DNA of 64,000 nucleotides from Pseudomonas sp. P818 (GTDB lineage Bacteria; Pseudomonadota; Gammaproteobacteria; Pseudomonadales; Pseudomonadaceae), in the NCBI RefSeq assembly GCF_000418555.1, contig NZ_ATKM01000004.1:25547-89546 (forward strand), in the 5' to 3' direction. The position numbers were made by a program, and so were the translations under genes. Each line of letters begins with the position of its first letter. Positions within the stretch are counted from its first letter, which is position 1. The notes below the pieces were generated by a model that was given only the letters and a program-made list of their open reading frames with translations, was not told the DNA's origin and did no database searches. This document shows, piece after piece, positions 57,453 through 64,000 of the stretch.

Positions 57453-58277
57453 ATGACTCACCGTGCACCACGTCCACTTGCTGATGAAATCGCCGCCAGC
57501 CCGGCAACGGGCGGCTACGCCTATGCCGAGCTGGACGAGGCCGCCAGCCAGGGGCATGCGGTGCTGGCCGAGGAATGTGCGCTGGCCATCGCCTACAACG
57601 GCATCAGCCATGCGGTGATGATGGTCTCGCCCAGTGCGCTGGAGGATTTCGTCGTCGGCTTCAGCCTGACGTCTGCAGTCGTGGCGGCGGCCGAGGATAT
57701 CTACGACATCCAGCTGAGGCGCGCGGGCGAGGCGTTCAGCGCCGAGGTGGAGATTGCCAGTCGTGCCTTCTGGGCGCTCAAGCAGCAGCGGCGCAATCTG
57801 GCCGGTACCAGTGGTTGTGGCCTGTGCGGCGTCGAGGCACTGGAGCAGGCGCTGCCGCAACTCGACACCCTGAGCGTCAACCCGCTGCCACCGGCCGCGC
57901 ACCTGGCCGATCTGCGTACGCGCATCGGCGAAGTACAGAAGCTGGCGCGCCAGAGCGGCGCGCTGCATGCGGCATTGTTCGTCGATGAGTCTGGTAAGAT
58001 CGTCCTGTGCCGCGAAGACATTGGCCGGCACAACGCCCTGGACAAGCTGATCGGCGCGTTAAACCGTGAAAATCGCGACGCCCGCCGCGGCTTTGCCGTG
58101 GTCACCAGCCGCTGCAGCCTGGAGCTGATCCACAAGGCGGTGCGCGCCGGCTTCGCCAGCCTGGTCAGCCTGTCGGCGCCGACCGAACTGTGCGTGCGCT
58201 GGGCACGCCGGCACCGTCTCAACCTCATCCACCTGCCGCACCACAGCGCGCCACGCGTGTACAGCCCGGCGCCCTAG
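57453..58277 (+). CDS. fdhD: FdhD sulfurtransferase / formate dehydrogenase accessory protein
   Basis: This 274-residue protein inserts sulfur (passed from IscS) into the molybdenum cofactor, a step required for active formate dehydrogenase. The paired cysteines are Cys122 and Cys125 in Ser-Gly-Cys-Gly-Leu-Cys-Gly, and Glu-Asp-Ile-Gly-Arg-His-Asn-Ala is the conserved catalytic or cofactor-binding region. In fds operons this gene is often called fdsC. It ends the operon and is followed by repeat DNA. Confidence 0.94.
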   Translation: MTHRAPRPLADEIAASPATGGYAYAELDEAASQGHAVLAEECALAIAYNGISHAVMMVSPSALEDFVVGFSLTSAVVAAAEDIYDIQLRRAGEAFSAEVEIASRAFWALKQQRRNLAGTSGCGLCGVEALEQALPQLDTLSVNPLPPAAHLADLRTRIGEVQKLARQSGALHAALFVDESGKIVLCREDIGRHNALDKLIGALNRENRDARRGFAVVTSRCSLELIHKAVRAGFASLVSLSAPTELCVRWARRHRLNLIHLPHHSAPRVYSPAP

Positions 58278-58288
58278 GTTCCCGCTTG

Positions 58289-58551
58289 GTAGCCGGATGC
58301 AATCCGGGAAAATCCTCGAAGAGCGTCCCTAATGCTGTTCACTTAAGAAACGGTCAAACACGATCAGTCCCCTCGCCCCTTTGGGGAGAGGGTTAGGACG
58401 GGCCGCGTTCGGAGAGGGGAAACCGGCGGTTTCGCGGTGTTTGCGGCCCTCTCCCCCAGCCCCTCTCCCATGAATGGGAGAGGGGAGCAAAACGTGTGCG
58501 ACCTTAAGTGAACAGTATTACGAAGAACGTCCCGGCTTGCATCCGGGCTAC
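58289..58551. repeat. REP palindrome split by an inserted element
   Basis: Left arm GTAGCCGGATGCAATCCGGG (58289-58308) and right arm CCCGGCTTGCATCCGGGCTA (58531-58550) are the halves of one REP palindrome of the type seen intact at 46518-46577. They are separated here by about 220 bases that include a terminal-inverted-repeat element. The right arm also supplies the stop codon of the following minus-strand gene. Confidence 0.75.
58331..58519. mobile_element. Miniature inverted-repeat element inserted in REP
   Basis: A 189-base unit has 17-base terminal inverted repeats AATGCTGTTCACTTAAG (58331-58347) and CTTAAGTGAACAGTATT (58503-58519), with one mismatch. The repeat continues weakly inward (GGTCAAACACG / CGTGTGCGACC). 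The interior holds CCTCTCCCC-type palindromes. It is flanked by near-identical 13-mers CGAAGAGCGTCCC (58317-58329) and CGAAGAACGTCCC (58521-58533), as expected of a target duplication. Confidence 0.8.
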
Positions 58552-59210
58552 AGGCCCTGCAGCAACTCCTGGTAATCCTCCACCGCGTCGAATTCTTCGG
58601 TGTCCTTGGGCCCGGCCTGGCTGTCCGGCTGACGCACGGCAAGCAGGTGGGCGACGCCGAACTGTCCGGCGCTACGCAGAATCGGCAGGCTGTCGTCGAT
58701 GAAAAGGCTGCGCGCCGGATCGAAGTCGACGTCCTGACGCAGGGCGAACCAGAACTGCTGGTTCTCCTTGGGAAAGCCGTAGTCGTGAGAGCTGATCAGG
58801 CGCTCGAACCAGGGCGCCAGTTCGACCCGTTCCATCTTCAACGACAGCGAATCGCGATGCGCGTTGGTGATCAGCACCACACGCTTGCCGGCTTCGCGCA
58901 GGGCGCGAAGGAACAGCTCGGCGTCCGCGCGCAGGGCGATCAGGTCGGCGACCTCGCGCTTGAGATCGCGGATCGAGAGCTTCAGCTCGCGGCTCCAGAA
59001 GTCGGTGCAGTACCAGTTCAGCGTGCCGGCGTGCTGGCGAAACAGCGGCAGCAGCTCGGCCTCGGCCAGCGCCAGACTGATGCCATGGTGTTCGGCATAA
59101 CGCTGCGGCAGGTGCTTGAGCCAGAAGTGATTGTCGAAATGCAGATCGAGCAGCGTGCCGTCCATGTCCAGCAGGACGGTGTCGATCTGGTGCCAGGGTA
59201 GTGAAGGCAT
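58548..59210 (-). CDS. yrfG: HAD-family nucleotidase (GMP/IMP nucleotidase, YrfG-like)
   Basis: This 220-residue HAD phosphatase has the nucleophile motif Asp-Met-Asp-Gly-Thr-Leu-Leu-Asp (residues 15-22), motif II Ile-Thr-Asn-Ala-His-Arg-Asp and motif IV Phe-Ile-Asp-Asp-Ser. Related YrfG proteins dephosphorylate GMP and IMP. The TAG stop lies inside the REP right arm, so the last codons border repeat DNA. The ATG at 59210 directly precedes the HAD core; a longer upstream frame is antisense to nudE. Confidence 0.88.
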   Translation of the reverse strand: MPSLPWHQIDTVLLDMDGTLLDLHFDNHFWLKHLPQRYAEHHGISLALAEAELLPLFRQHAGTLNWYCTDFWSRELKLSIRDLKREVADLIALRADAELFLRALREAGKRVVLITNAHRDSLSLKMERVELAPWFERLISSHDYGFPKENQQFWFALRQDVDFDPARSLFIDDSLPILRSAGQFGVAHLLAVRQPDSQAGPKDTEEFDAVEDYQELLQGL

Positions 59211-59335
59211 GGGCGCGTCTGGTGATGAAAGTCGTGAATCTGCCGGCGCGCGTCGCGAACGCGCAATCTGCGCCGGGGATAATCGCAAAAGCCGCGGTAT
59301 GATAACCCGCCAGGTCAGGCCAAGGAGTTTACCCC

Positions 59336-59902
59336 ATGCGTCAGAAGCCCACGGTTCTCGCACGCGAGATCGTCGCCAGTAGCCGCCTGTTCCGTGTCGA
59401 GGAGGTGCAGTTGCGCTTTTCCAACGGTACCGAGCGCACCTATGAGCGGCTGGTCGGCAAGGGCGCCGGTTATGGCGCGGTGATGGTGGTGGCGATGCTC
59501 GACGCCGAGCACGCCGTACTGGTCGAGGAATACTGCGGCGGCACCGATGACTATCAGCTGTCATTGCCCAAGGGGCTGATCGAGCCGGGCGAAGACGTGC
59601 TGGTGGCGGCCAATCGCGAGCTCAAGGAGGAGGCGGGGTTCGGCGCGCATGAGCTGGAGTACATCACCGAGCTGAGCCTTTCGCCCGGTTACATGAGCCA
59701 GAAGATCCAGGTGGTGCTGGCGCGCGATCTGTACGAGGAGCGTCTGCCCGGCGACGAGCCGGAGCCGATGCGGGTCGACCGCATCAGCCTGCGCGAGCTG
59801 TCCAGCCTGGCCCAGCACGCCCAGTTCAGCGAGGGCCGCGCCCTGGCCGCGCTGTACCTGGTGCGTGACCTGCTGAGTCAGCGCGGGGAGTTCGTGCAGT
59901 GA
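59336..59902 (+). CDS. nudE: ADP-compounds hydrolase NudE (Nudix)
   Basis: This 188-residue Nudix hydrolase has a complete Nudix box, Gly-Leu-Ile-Glu-Pro-Gly-Glu-Asp ... Arg-Glu-Leu-Lys-Glu-Glu-Ala-Gly-Phe (about residues 81-103). NudE cleaves ADP-ribose, Ap3A and NADH. It overlaps cysQ by four bases (GTGA). Confidence 0.93.
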   Translation: MRQKPTVLAREIVASSRLFRVEEVQLRFSNGTERTYERLVGKGAGYGAVMVVAMLDAEHAVLVEEYCGGTDDYQLSLPKGLIEPGEDVLVAANRELKEEAGFGAHELEYITELSLSPGYMSQKIQVVLARDLYEERLPGDEPEPMRVDRISLRELSSLAQHAQFSEGRALAALYLVRDLLSQRGEFVQ

Positions 59903-60723
59903 GTCATGCCCATATTCCCCAAGTGATCGAGCTGGTACGTGCCGCAGGTGCGGCGACCCTGCCGTACTGGCGCAGCGATGTGGCGGTGACGGAGAAGGCC
60001 GATGCCTCGCCGGTCACCGCTGCCGACCTGGCTGCCCACCATATCCTGCTCGATGGCCTGCAGGCGCTGGCGCCGGATGTTCCAGTGCTGTCGGAGGAGG
60101 CCGCCGATATTCCGCTGGCCGAGCGCGCTGCCTGGACGCGCTGGTGGCTGGTCGATCCGCTCGATGGCACCAAGGAGTTTATCGCCGGTTCCGAGGAGTT
60201 CACCGTCAATGTCGCGCTGATCGAGCAGGGGAGAGTGGTCTTCGGCGTGGTCGGCATTCCGGCCAGCGGCCGTTGCTATTACGGCGGCGCCGGCCTGGGC
60301 GCCTGGCGCAGCGAAGCGCCGGGTGAAGAGCAGTCGATCAGCGTGCGTGTGGCGCCGGCGCAGGGCTTTACCCTGGTGGCCAGCAAGCGCCATTCGAGTC
60401 CGGCGCAGGAGCGCTTGCTCGGTGAGCTGGTCGCGCGCTTCGGCGAGCCGGCGCTGGCCAATATCGGCAGTTCGCTGAAGTTCTGTCTGCTGGCCGAGGG
60501 CAATGCCGACTGCTACCCGCGTCTGGCGCCCACCTCGCAATGGGACACCGCTGCGGCACAGGGGGTGCTGGAAGGGGCGGGCGGCGAAGTGCTGAATCTG
60601 GCCGGCGAAGTGCTGACCTACGAGGCGCGCGAATCCTTTCTCAACCCCTCGTTTCTGGCCTTGCCGGCCGCCGCCGAGTGGCGTGGCGAGCTGATCGAGT
60701 TGGCGCGCGATCTACAATCCTGA
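59899..60723 (+). CDS. cysQ: 3'(2'),5'-bisphosphate nucleotidase
   Basis: This 274-residue inositol-monophosphatase-fold enzyme hydrolyses PAP, the by-product of sulfate reduction. Metal-binding motifs are Glu-Glu (Leu-Ser-Glu-Glu-Ala-Ala) and Asp-Pro-Leu-Asp-Gly-Thr-Lys-Glu-Phe near residues 85-93, with a C-terminal Trp-Asp-Thr-Ala. The GTG at 59899 shares bases with the nudE stop and is the only in-frame start near the family N-terminus, so translation is coupled. Confidence 0.94.
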   Translation: MSHAHIPQVIELVRAAGAATLPYWRSDVAVTEKADASPVTAADLAAHHILLDGLQALAPDVPVLSEEAADIPLAERAAWTRWWLVDPLDGTKEFIAGSEEFTVNVALIEQGRVVFGVVGIPASGRCYYGGAGLGAWRSEAPGEEQSISVRVAPAQGFTLVASKRHSSPAQERLLGELVARFGEPALANIGSSLKFCLLAEGNADCYPRLAPTSQWDTAAAQGVLEGAGGEVLNLAGEVLTYEARESFLNPSFLALPAAAEWRGELIELARDLQS

Positions 60724-60733
60724 GACCCTTGGT

Positions 60734-60806
60734 GTAGGAGCGGCTTCAGCCGCGAAGTTGCCGTACGCCGCCCTTGGGAGGGAATCGCGGCTGAAGCCGC
60801 TCCTAC
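60734..60806. repeat. REP-like inverted pair between cysQ and fabY
   Basis: Arms 60734-60755 (GTAGGAGCGGCTTCAGCCGC...) and 60785-60806 are perfect reverse complements around a 29-base spacer. It separates convergent cysQ and fabY, so it may stop transcription from both sides. Confidence 0.9.
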
Positions 60807-60819
60807 GCTCGTGCTGTAC

Positions 60820-62727
60820 TCAATCGAGCATATCGCTGTAACGCTCGTCCTTCCTGAATACCAGCGGCTGATCGAAACCTGGCACCTTCACTTCCTCGGT
60901 GGTGATGGAGATCGCCTGGTCGTCGATCATGTCGTTGCCGAAGTTGTAGATGATGTCCAGCTTGCCTTGCAGCGCCTGCTGGTCGTAGGCAGCTGCGGCG
61001 GCGCGGGTGGCTTCGCGGCGGGCCAGGTAGGCGTCGAAGGCGGCCTGGCCGTGGCGCTTGCGCAGCATGCGCTCGACCACGTGCGGGGCCAGCACCAGGG
61101 CGCTGGCGTTGTTGCCGCCAAAACCCTTGGAGTTGATGAAGGCCACGTCCAGTGCCTGCTCACCCACCTTGCGATCGACGGTGGACAGGCTCAGGTGATC
61201 CTGATGCACGTCGCCAGCGACCGCGTCGATGGTCTTGATGCCCGGTACGAAGCCGTACTTGAAGGCGCCGAGGGCGGCGATCACCTGGTCGCCGCTGGCG
61301 GTGGCCAGGGAGTGGCCGACGAAGGCCTTGACCGCCGTGACTGGCCACTGCTCGATACCGAAGGCCGCCGCGACGCGGTCGAGAATCTCCGACTCGGTGA
61401 CGCGGTTGGCCGGGGTGCTGGAGCCATGTGCGTGCACGAAGCTGCGGCTGCGCACGGCGTCCAGGCCGAGCAGTTGTACGGCGCTGGCCACGGCCTTGGC
61501 CACGGTCAGGTAGTTGCCCGGGCCGGGAGCGGAAATGGATTTCTTGAAACCGTCGGCGTTGATGAATACGTCCGGCACGGCGCCGTGAATGTCGGCACCC
61601 AACTCCAGCGCAAGCTCGTCATCCATCAGCACCACGAACTGGCAGGCTTCGGCCAGGGTGAAGCCGCAGTTGTCGCCGAACGGGCGGCTGGCGCGGCGGA
61701 AGTCCACGTCCTGCTTGCCCTCGATCTGACGCAGGCCTTCTTCGGTGGCCAGCGCGCCCATGGCGCCGTAACCCTCGATGCACTCCTGGTTGATCGGCGC
61801 CTCGCTGCTGCCGACGATGACCACGCGCGCCTTGCCTGCGGCGATCTGCTCGATGCCCTTCTGCAGGTTGTAGAGGAAGGTGGCGCAGGCACCGGTGATG
61901 CTGCCGGTGGTGCCGACGCTGCCGAGCACGTAGGCGTTGATGAAGTCGGCCGGCATGGTGTTCAGACCCAGGGCCAGCTGCTTGGCGGTGACGCGGCCGC
62001 CTTTGAGGCGCGACTGCATCATGCCGCCGAAGCCGTTCTCGTCGAGCTGGCTCATGATGCAGCTGGCGAACACGGCGATCTCGTCCGGGGCGACGTGCTG
62101 GACGATGCGCTGCCAGTCGATGCCCACCGAACGCAGCGCGTCGGTGACGCCGACCACGGTCATGGCCAGGCCGCGCGGATGGAAACGCGAGTTGTACAGC
62201 TCGCTCGGCTCGAAACCGGAGGGCAACTGGCCGGCGGACTTCACCGCCAGCGGGCGGTAGCTGTCGACCTTGAATTCGCAGCTGTCGTGCAAGGTGACGC
62301 GCACTTCATTGCCGTCGAGCTCTTCTACGGACCAGTTGGCCGGCAGTGGCTCGGGCAGTTGTTTGCGCTGGGTGATGAAACTCAGGTTGGCGCCATTAGC
62401 GGGGGCGACGCCGATGCTCTTCTGCCAGTGGGCGGCGTCCGGGTCCAGATGCTGCTTCTCGATGCGGCGCACCAACGTGCCGGCGAGAATGTCCTTGCCG
62501 TAGCGGCTTTCGATGTCGGCCAGGCTCAGCGGCTGGCCGTCCTGATCGCGGTACTGGCCGTCGACCACGCTTACCAGCTTCATCATCTGCGCCAGCCCGG
62601 CCAGGGTTTCCTGGCGTGCCTGAGGCTCCAGCGACTCCTGCACGGTACGACGGAAACCGTGGTGGAAGGAGCTGCGCCCGGCTGCGTTGTAACCCCCAAA
62701 ACCCACGATCACAGGTAAGCGCGACAT
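60820..62727 (-). CDS. fabY: Beta-ketoacyl-ACP synthase FabY
   Basis: This 635-residue condensing enzyme of the FabY class, in P. aeruginosa (PA5174), starts fatty-acid synthesis by condensing acetyl-CoA with malonyl-ACP. The nucleophile is Cys281 in Thr-Gly-Ala-Cys-Ala-Thr-Phe. His residues of the thiolase fold lie in Val-His-Ala-His-Gly-Ser-Ser-Thr-Pro and Phe-Val-Gly-His-Ser. It is longer than FabB/FabF (about 410 residues), as the class requires. The ATG at 62727 gives the expected Met-Ser-Arg-Leu-Pro-Val-Ile-Val-Gly-Phe-Gly start. The 256 bases upstream hold no gene. Confidence 0.93.
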   Translation of the reverse strand: MSRLPVIVGFGGYNAAGRSSFHHGFRRTVQESLEPQARQETLAGLAQMMKLVSVVDGQYRDQDGQPLSLADIESRYGKDILAGTLVRRIEKQHLDPDAAHWQKSIGVAPANGANLSFITQRKQLPEPLPANWSVEELDGNEVRVTLHDSCEFKVDSYRPLAVKSAGQLPSGFEPSELYNSRFHPRGLAMTVVGVTDALRSVGIDWQRIVQHVAPDEIAVFASCIMSQLDENGFGGMMQSRLKGGRVTAKQLALGLNTMPADFINAYVLGSVGTTGSITGACATFLYNLQKGIEQIAAGKARVVIVGSSEAPINQECIEGYGAMGALATEEGLRQIEGKQDVDFRRASRPFGDNCGFTLAEACQFVVLMDDELALELGADIHGAVPDVFINADGFKKSISAPGPGNYLTVAKAVASAVQLLGLDAVRSRSFVHAHGSSTPANRVTESEILDRVAAAFGIEQWPVTAVKAFVGHSLATASGDQVIAALGAFKYGFVPGIKTIDAVAGDVHQDHLSLSTVDRKVGEQALDVAFINSKGFGGNNASALVLAPHVVERMLRKRHGQAAFDAYLARREATRAAAAAYDQQALQGKLDIIYNFGNDMIDDQAISITTEEVKVPGFDQPLVFRKDERYSDMLD

Positions 62728-62955
62728 AACTCAAAAGCTCCTGAACAAGGCCAGCGCGACGCCAGGCCGGCGCCAGTGGGCGCGAGCGGGGTCATAGGGC
62801 GGTGGCATTTGGAAAATTTCGGCTGCCTAACCTGACGTGGATCATGACTGTCGAGTCACTCATTCGTCCAATGTCGTGGCGAGTGCGGTGAGTGTCGCGG
62901 TTGGGATGGGGCGTCTCAGGGGCGTAGAGTGCGCTTGGCGCACCCACGGATAACA

Positions 62956-62975
62956 AGCCCGCCAAGTGGCGGGCT
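62956..62975 (-). terminator. Hairpin after the PyrC'-like gene
   Basis: AGCCCGCCA pairs with TGGCGGGCT around two central bases, more likely as an 8-base stem with a 4-base loop. It lies just past the minus-strand stop at 62984. Only a short T-containing run follows, so termination may be partial. Confidence 0.5.
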
Positions 62976-62983
62976 CGAAGGGC

Positions 62984-64000
62984 TCAGCCCTGGTAGCTGA
63001 TATGTCCGTCGACCAGTGTGTAGCGCACTGCGCCGGGCAGGCAGTGGCCGATGAACGGGCAGTTGCTGCCCTTGGAGTACCACTGCTCACCGGCGACGGT
63101 CGAAGCCTGCGCATCGAACAGCACGATATCGGCTGCGCCGCCGACGCTCAGCTTTCCGGCGGGCAGGCGCAGTGCCGCGGCCGGGCCGCTGGACAGGCGT
63201 GCCAGCAGTGTCGGCAGATCGAGCAGGCCGTCCTGCACCAGGCTCATGGCCAGTGGCAGCAGCAACTGCACGCTGCTGATGCCCGGTTCGGTGGCGGCGA
63301 AGGGCGCCAGCTTGGCGTCGCGCTCGTGCGGCTGGTGATGGCTGGCGATGGCGCTTATCACCCCGGCCTTCACCGCCTCGCGCAGGCCGTCGCGGTCGGC
63401 ACGCGAGCGCAGCGGCGGCTGCACGTGGTAGAGGCTGGAGAAGTCGATCAGCGCCTCGTCGGTGAGGATCAGCTGGTACAGCGCCACATCGGCGGTCACC
63501 GGCAGGCCGCGGGCCTGAGCATTGGCGATCAGTTCGGCGCCGCGCGCGCTGGTGATCTGGCTGAAGTGCGCGCGCACGCCGCTCTGTTCCACCAGCAGCA
63601 GGTCGCGGGCCAGGGCCACGGTCTCGGCGGTTTCCGGAATGCCGGCCAGGCCGAGGAAGCTGGCGGTCGGGCCTTCATGGGCCAGGCCGCCTTCGGCCAG
63701 GTCGGCATCCTGCGAATGGAAGATCACCTGCAGGTCGAAGGTGGCCGCGTATTCCAGCGCGCGGCGCAGGGTGCGGGCGCTGCGGAAGTTGTCCAGGCCG
63801 TTGCCGAAAGCCACGCAGCCGGCATCGCGCAGGGCGACCAGCTCGGCCAGCTGCTCGCCGGCCAGGCCCTTGCTCAGTGCGCCGATGGGGAAGACCTTGG
63901 TGTGTCCGGCTTCGCGGGCACGATCGAGGATCAGCTCGGCCACTGCCGGAGTGTCCAGCACCGGCTTGGTCAGCGGCGGGCAGCACAGGCTGGGGGCGCC
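62984..64000 (-). CDS. pyrC': Dihydroorotase-like PyrC' (probably non-catalytic aspartate carbamoyltransferase partner), 5' end off the window
   Basis: The C-terminal 338 residues of an amidohydrolase-fold protein are seen; the N-terminus lies beyond base 64000. In pseudomonads the PyrC' homologue has lost dihydroorotase activity and serves as a structural subunit of aspartate carbamoyltransferase. Here the usual active-site Thr-Asp-His-Ala-Pro-His is Ala-Ser-His-His-Gln-Pro-His (codons around 63329-63346). The catalytic Asp is therefore missing, which fits PyrC'. The first metal-ligand His-x-His would lie outside the window. It is probably the downstream partner of a pyrB gene outside the window. 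Confidence 0.87.
   Translation of the reverse strand, partial: GAPSLCCPPLTKPVLDTPAVAELILDRAREAGHTKVFPIGALSKGLAGEQLAELVALRDAGCVAFGNGLDNFRSARTLRRALEYAATFDLQVIFHSQDADLAEGGLAHEGPTASFLGLAGIPETAETVALARDLLLVEQSGVRAHFSQITSARGAELIANAQARGLPVTADVALYQLILTDEALIDFSSLYHVQPPLRSRADRDGLREAVKAGVISAIASHHQPHERDAKLAPFAATEPGISSVQLLLPLAMSLVQDGLLDLPTLLARLSSGPAAALRLPAGKLSVGGAADIVLFDAQASTVAGEQWYSKGSNCPFIGHCLPGAVRYTLVDGHISYQG

Noticed and set aside
60811..62718. A 635-codon plus-strand frame opposite fabY
   Set aside because: It mirrors fabY almost exactly in length, as expected from third-position GC bias; fabY has all catalytic residues.

Overview
The window is a high-GC, tightly packed chromosomal segment of a Pseudomonas, most likely the P. 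mendocina / P. pseudoalcaligenes (Ectopseudomonas) type. Support comes from the spu polyamine genes, a pseudomonad FabY, ArgA/ArgE, AmgR/AmgS, RimK/LdcA, a PyrC'-type dihydroorotase homologue, and many REP-like palindromes of the 'GTAGGAGCGGCTTCAGCCGCGA' and 'GTAGCCCGGATGCAATCCGGG' kinds. No tRNA, rRNA, prophage, integrase, transposase gene or CRISPR array was seen.

Layout. 1-7947: polyamine uptake and catabolism (end of spuB, spuC, spuD, spuE, spuFGH), closed by a strong terminator. 8065-11529: a phosphate group (CYTH/CHAD protein, DUF47 protein, PiT transporter). 11598-16187: arginine and glutathione synthesis (argE, argA, small Rmf-like protein, gshA). 16290-21333: thioesterase/tex operon and the divergent AmgR/AmgS two-component pair. 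21430-25194: a 1254-residue MASE1-LOV-PAS-PAS-PAS-GGDEF-EAL protein, convergent with a translationally coupled rimB-rimK-ldcA operon (25202-27467). 27580-31739: Hsp15, a PAP2 phosphatase, Hsp33 and PEP carboxykinase. 31854-37337: a RecQ-family helicase and a four-gene Mla/Pqi-like lipid transport operon. 37384-43120: a small membrane protein, a flavin monooxygenase, a Tat-exported aldo/keto reductase with a transporter, and a LysR regulator. 43361-48438: a beta-oxidation-like set (3-hydroxyacyl-CoA dehydrogenase, acyl-CoA dehydrogenase, Fe-alcohol dehydrogenase, thioesterase) bordered by two related miniature repeats. 48481-50725: two membrane proteins of unknown function and a glycine-zipper protein. 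50837-58277: a ModE-like regulator divergent from an NAD-linked molybdenum formate dehydrogenase operon (fdsG, fdsB, fdsA, fdsD, fdhD). 58548-62727: nucleotidase, nudE, cysQ and fabY. 62984-64000: 3' part of a PyrC'-like gene.

The most interesting object is the 21430-25194 protein. Its first PAS domain has the sequence marks of a flavin-binding LOV photosensor: an Asn-Cys-Arg-Phe-Leu core, then Asn-Tyr-Arg-Lys-Asp-Gly and Phe-Trp-Asn. It keeps the adduct-forming Cys, but the usual signal-relay Gln is His. Its GGDEF and EAL motifs look intact, and it sits beside the operon for RimK, an enzyme reported to respond to c-di-GMP. Other notable points are a miniature inverted-repeat element that seems to have inserted inside a REP palindrome (58289-58551), two miniature repeats whose ends differ in sequence yet stay self-complementary, a spuB 3' end overwritten by a repeat, and a partial duplication of the spuG 3' end.

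Family knowledge and comparisons with P. aeruginosa PAO1 were made from memory without database searches.
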